DNA from: Trichuris trichiura
Taxonomy: Eukaryota > Nematoda > Enoplea > Trichinellida > Trichuridae
NCBI GenBank assembly: GCA_037903355.1
Contig: JBAJFE010000026.1
Location: forward strand, 4,154,001-4,218,000
Reading direction: 5' to 3'
DNA length: 64,000 nt
A program made the translations under genes and the position numbers. Below, piece by piece: positions 63,723 to 64,000 of this stretch (position 1 is its first letter; every line of letters starts with the position of its first letter). The notes under the pieces are model-generated. The model made no database searches. It worked only from the letters and a program-made list of their open reading frames with translations, and was not told the DNA's origin.

Positions 63723-64000
63723 GTAATTCATTCGCTTCGCAGGTGCGTTTGTTATTATGGCCATTGCATGTTTCCTTAAAGTGTAGCTTTGATCTACGGG
63801 ATTGTTTAGACGACCAAAATTTCTTTAACGAGTCGGTACTTCCCGAAGTAACTACTTTTCAAAAGCTTTAACTCTTTCAGTAATGATCTTTTGATCATTT
63901 TTAAACAGGGCCATGCTTTATGTAAAGCTGACTTAAGGATTTCTTATAGTTAAATATAGGGTCCTTTGTAACGGCGGGGCGCGTTTTCATCTTTTTTGTG

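Overview
This is a eukaryotic (animal) window, AT-rich, intron-rich and full of transposon relics. No bacterial operons, rRNA, tRNA or CRISPR array were seen. Three conserved genes could be rebuilt exon by exon from splice sites, reading phase and protein similarity. (1) OLA1 (Obg-like ATPase), minus strand, 11426-24864, 11 coding exons, 397 aa, apparently complete. (2) GALE (UDP-glucose 4-epimerase), minus strand, 35265-51004, 10 coding exons, 352 aa, apparently complete. (3) A SAC1-type phosphoinositide phosphatase, plus strand, 59970-63722, nine exons seen; the first exon was not located and the 3' end runs off the window. OLA1 reads most like nematode versions (N-terminus MPPKNKEN, C-terminal FNAGAGL followed by lysines). 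About 50-nt introns are also common in nematodes. I therefore infer a nematode or a relative with a repeat-swollen genome, with modest confidence.

Layout. 1-11 kb has no firmly identified gene; it holds a candidate Ly6/three-finger exon (3651-3865), an unidentified candidate gene at 8.5-9.5 kb, a 200-bp palindrome and a pogo MITE. 11.4-24.9 kb is OLA1, with a dead mariner in its longest intron. 25-30.3 kb is a transposon cluster: pogo MITE, second dead mariner, then a 3.3-kb Ginger-like integrase transposon. 30.3-35.2 kb is mostly unannotated. 35.3-51 kb is GALE, whose large introns contain a 2.35-kb pogo/Tigger element, BEL/Pao relics, a large inverted repeat and further palindromes. 51-59 kb is TE-derived: Tigger relics, a gag-only LTR element, a Tigger-type MITE and palindromes. 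60-64 kb is SAC1, interrupted by a truncated second copy of the Ginger-like element.

The most interesting signal is a family of dispersed, often palindromic repeats. They carry a hammerhead-ribozyme-like core: CTGANGA, one spacer base, a 5-bp stem II, GAAA, a 2-bp stem III and a cleavage-site base. Several copies are followed 45-60 nt later by a conserved box that recurs elsewhere in the window. This matches what is known of Penelope-like retroelements, but no reverse transcriptase is visible here. Two other points stand out. The pogo transposase ends in a textbook PCNA-interaction (PIP-box) motif. Intron lengths in all three genes are sharply bimodal, about 50 nt or hundreds to thousands of nt, and several long introns hold recognisable transposons.
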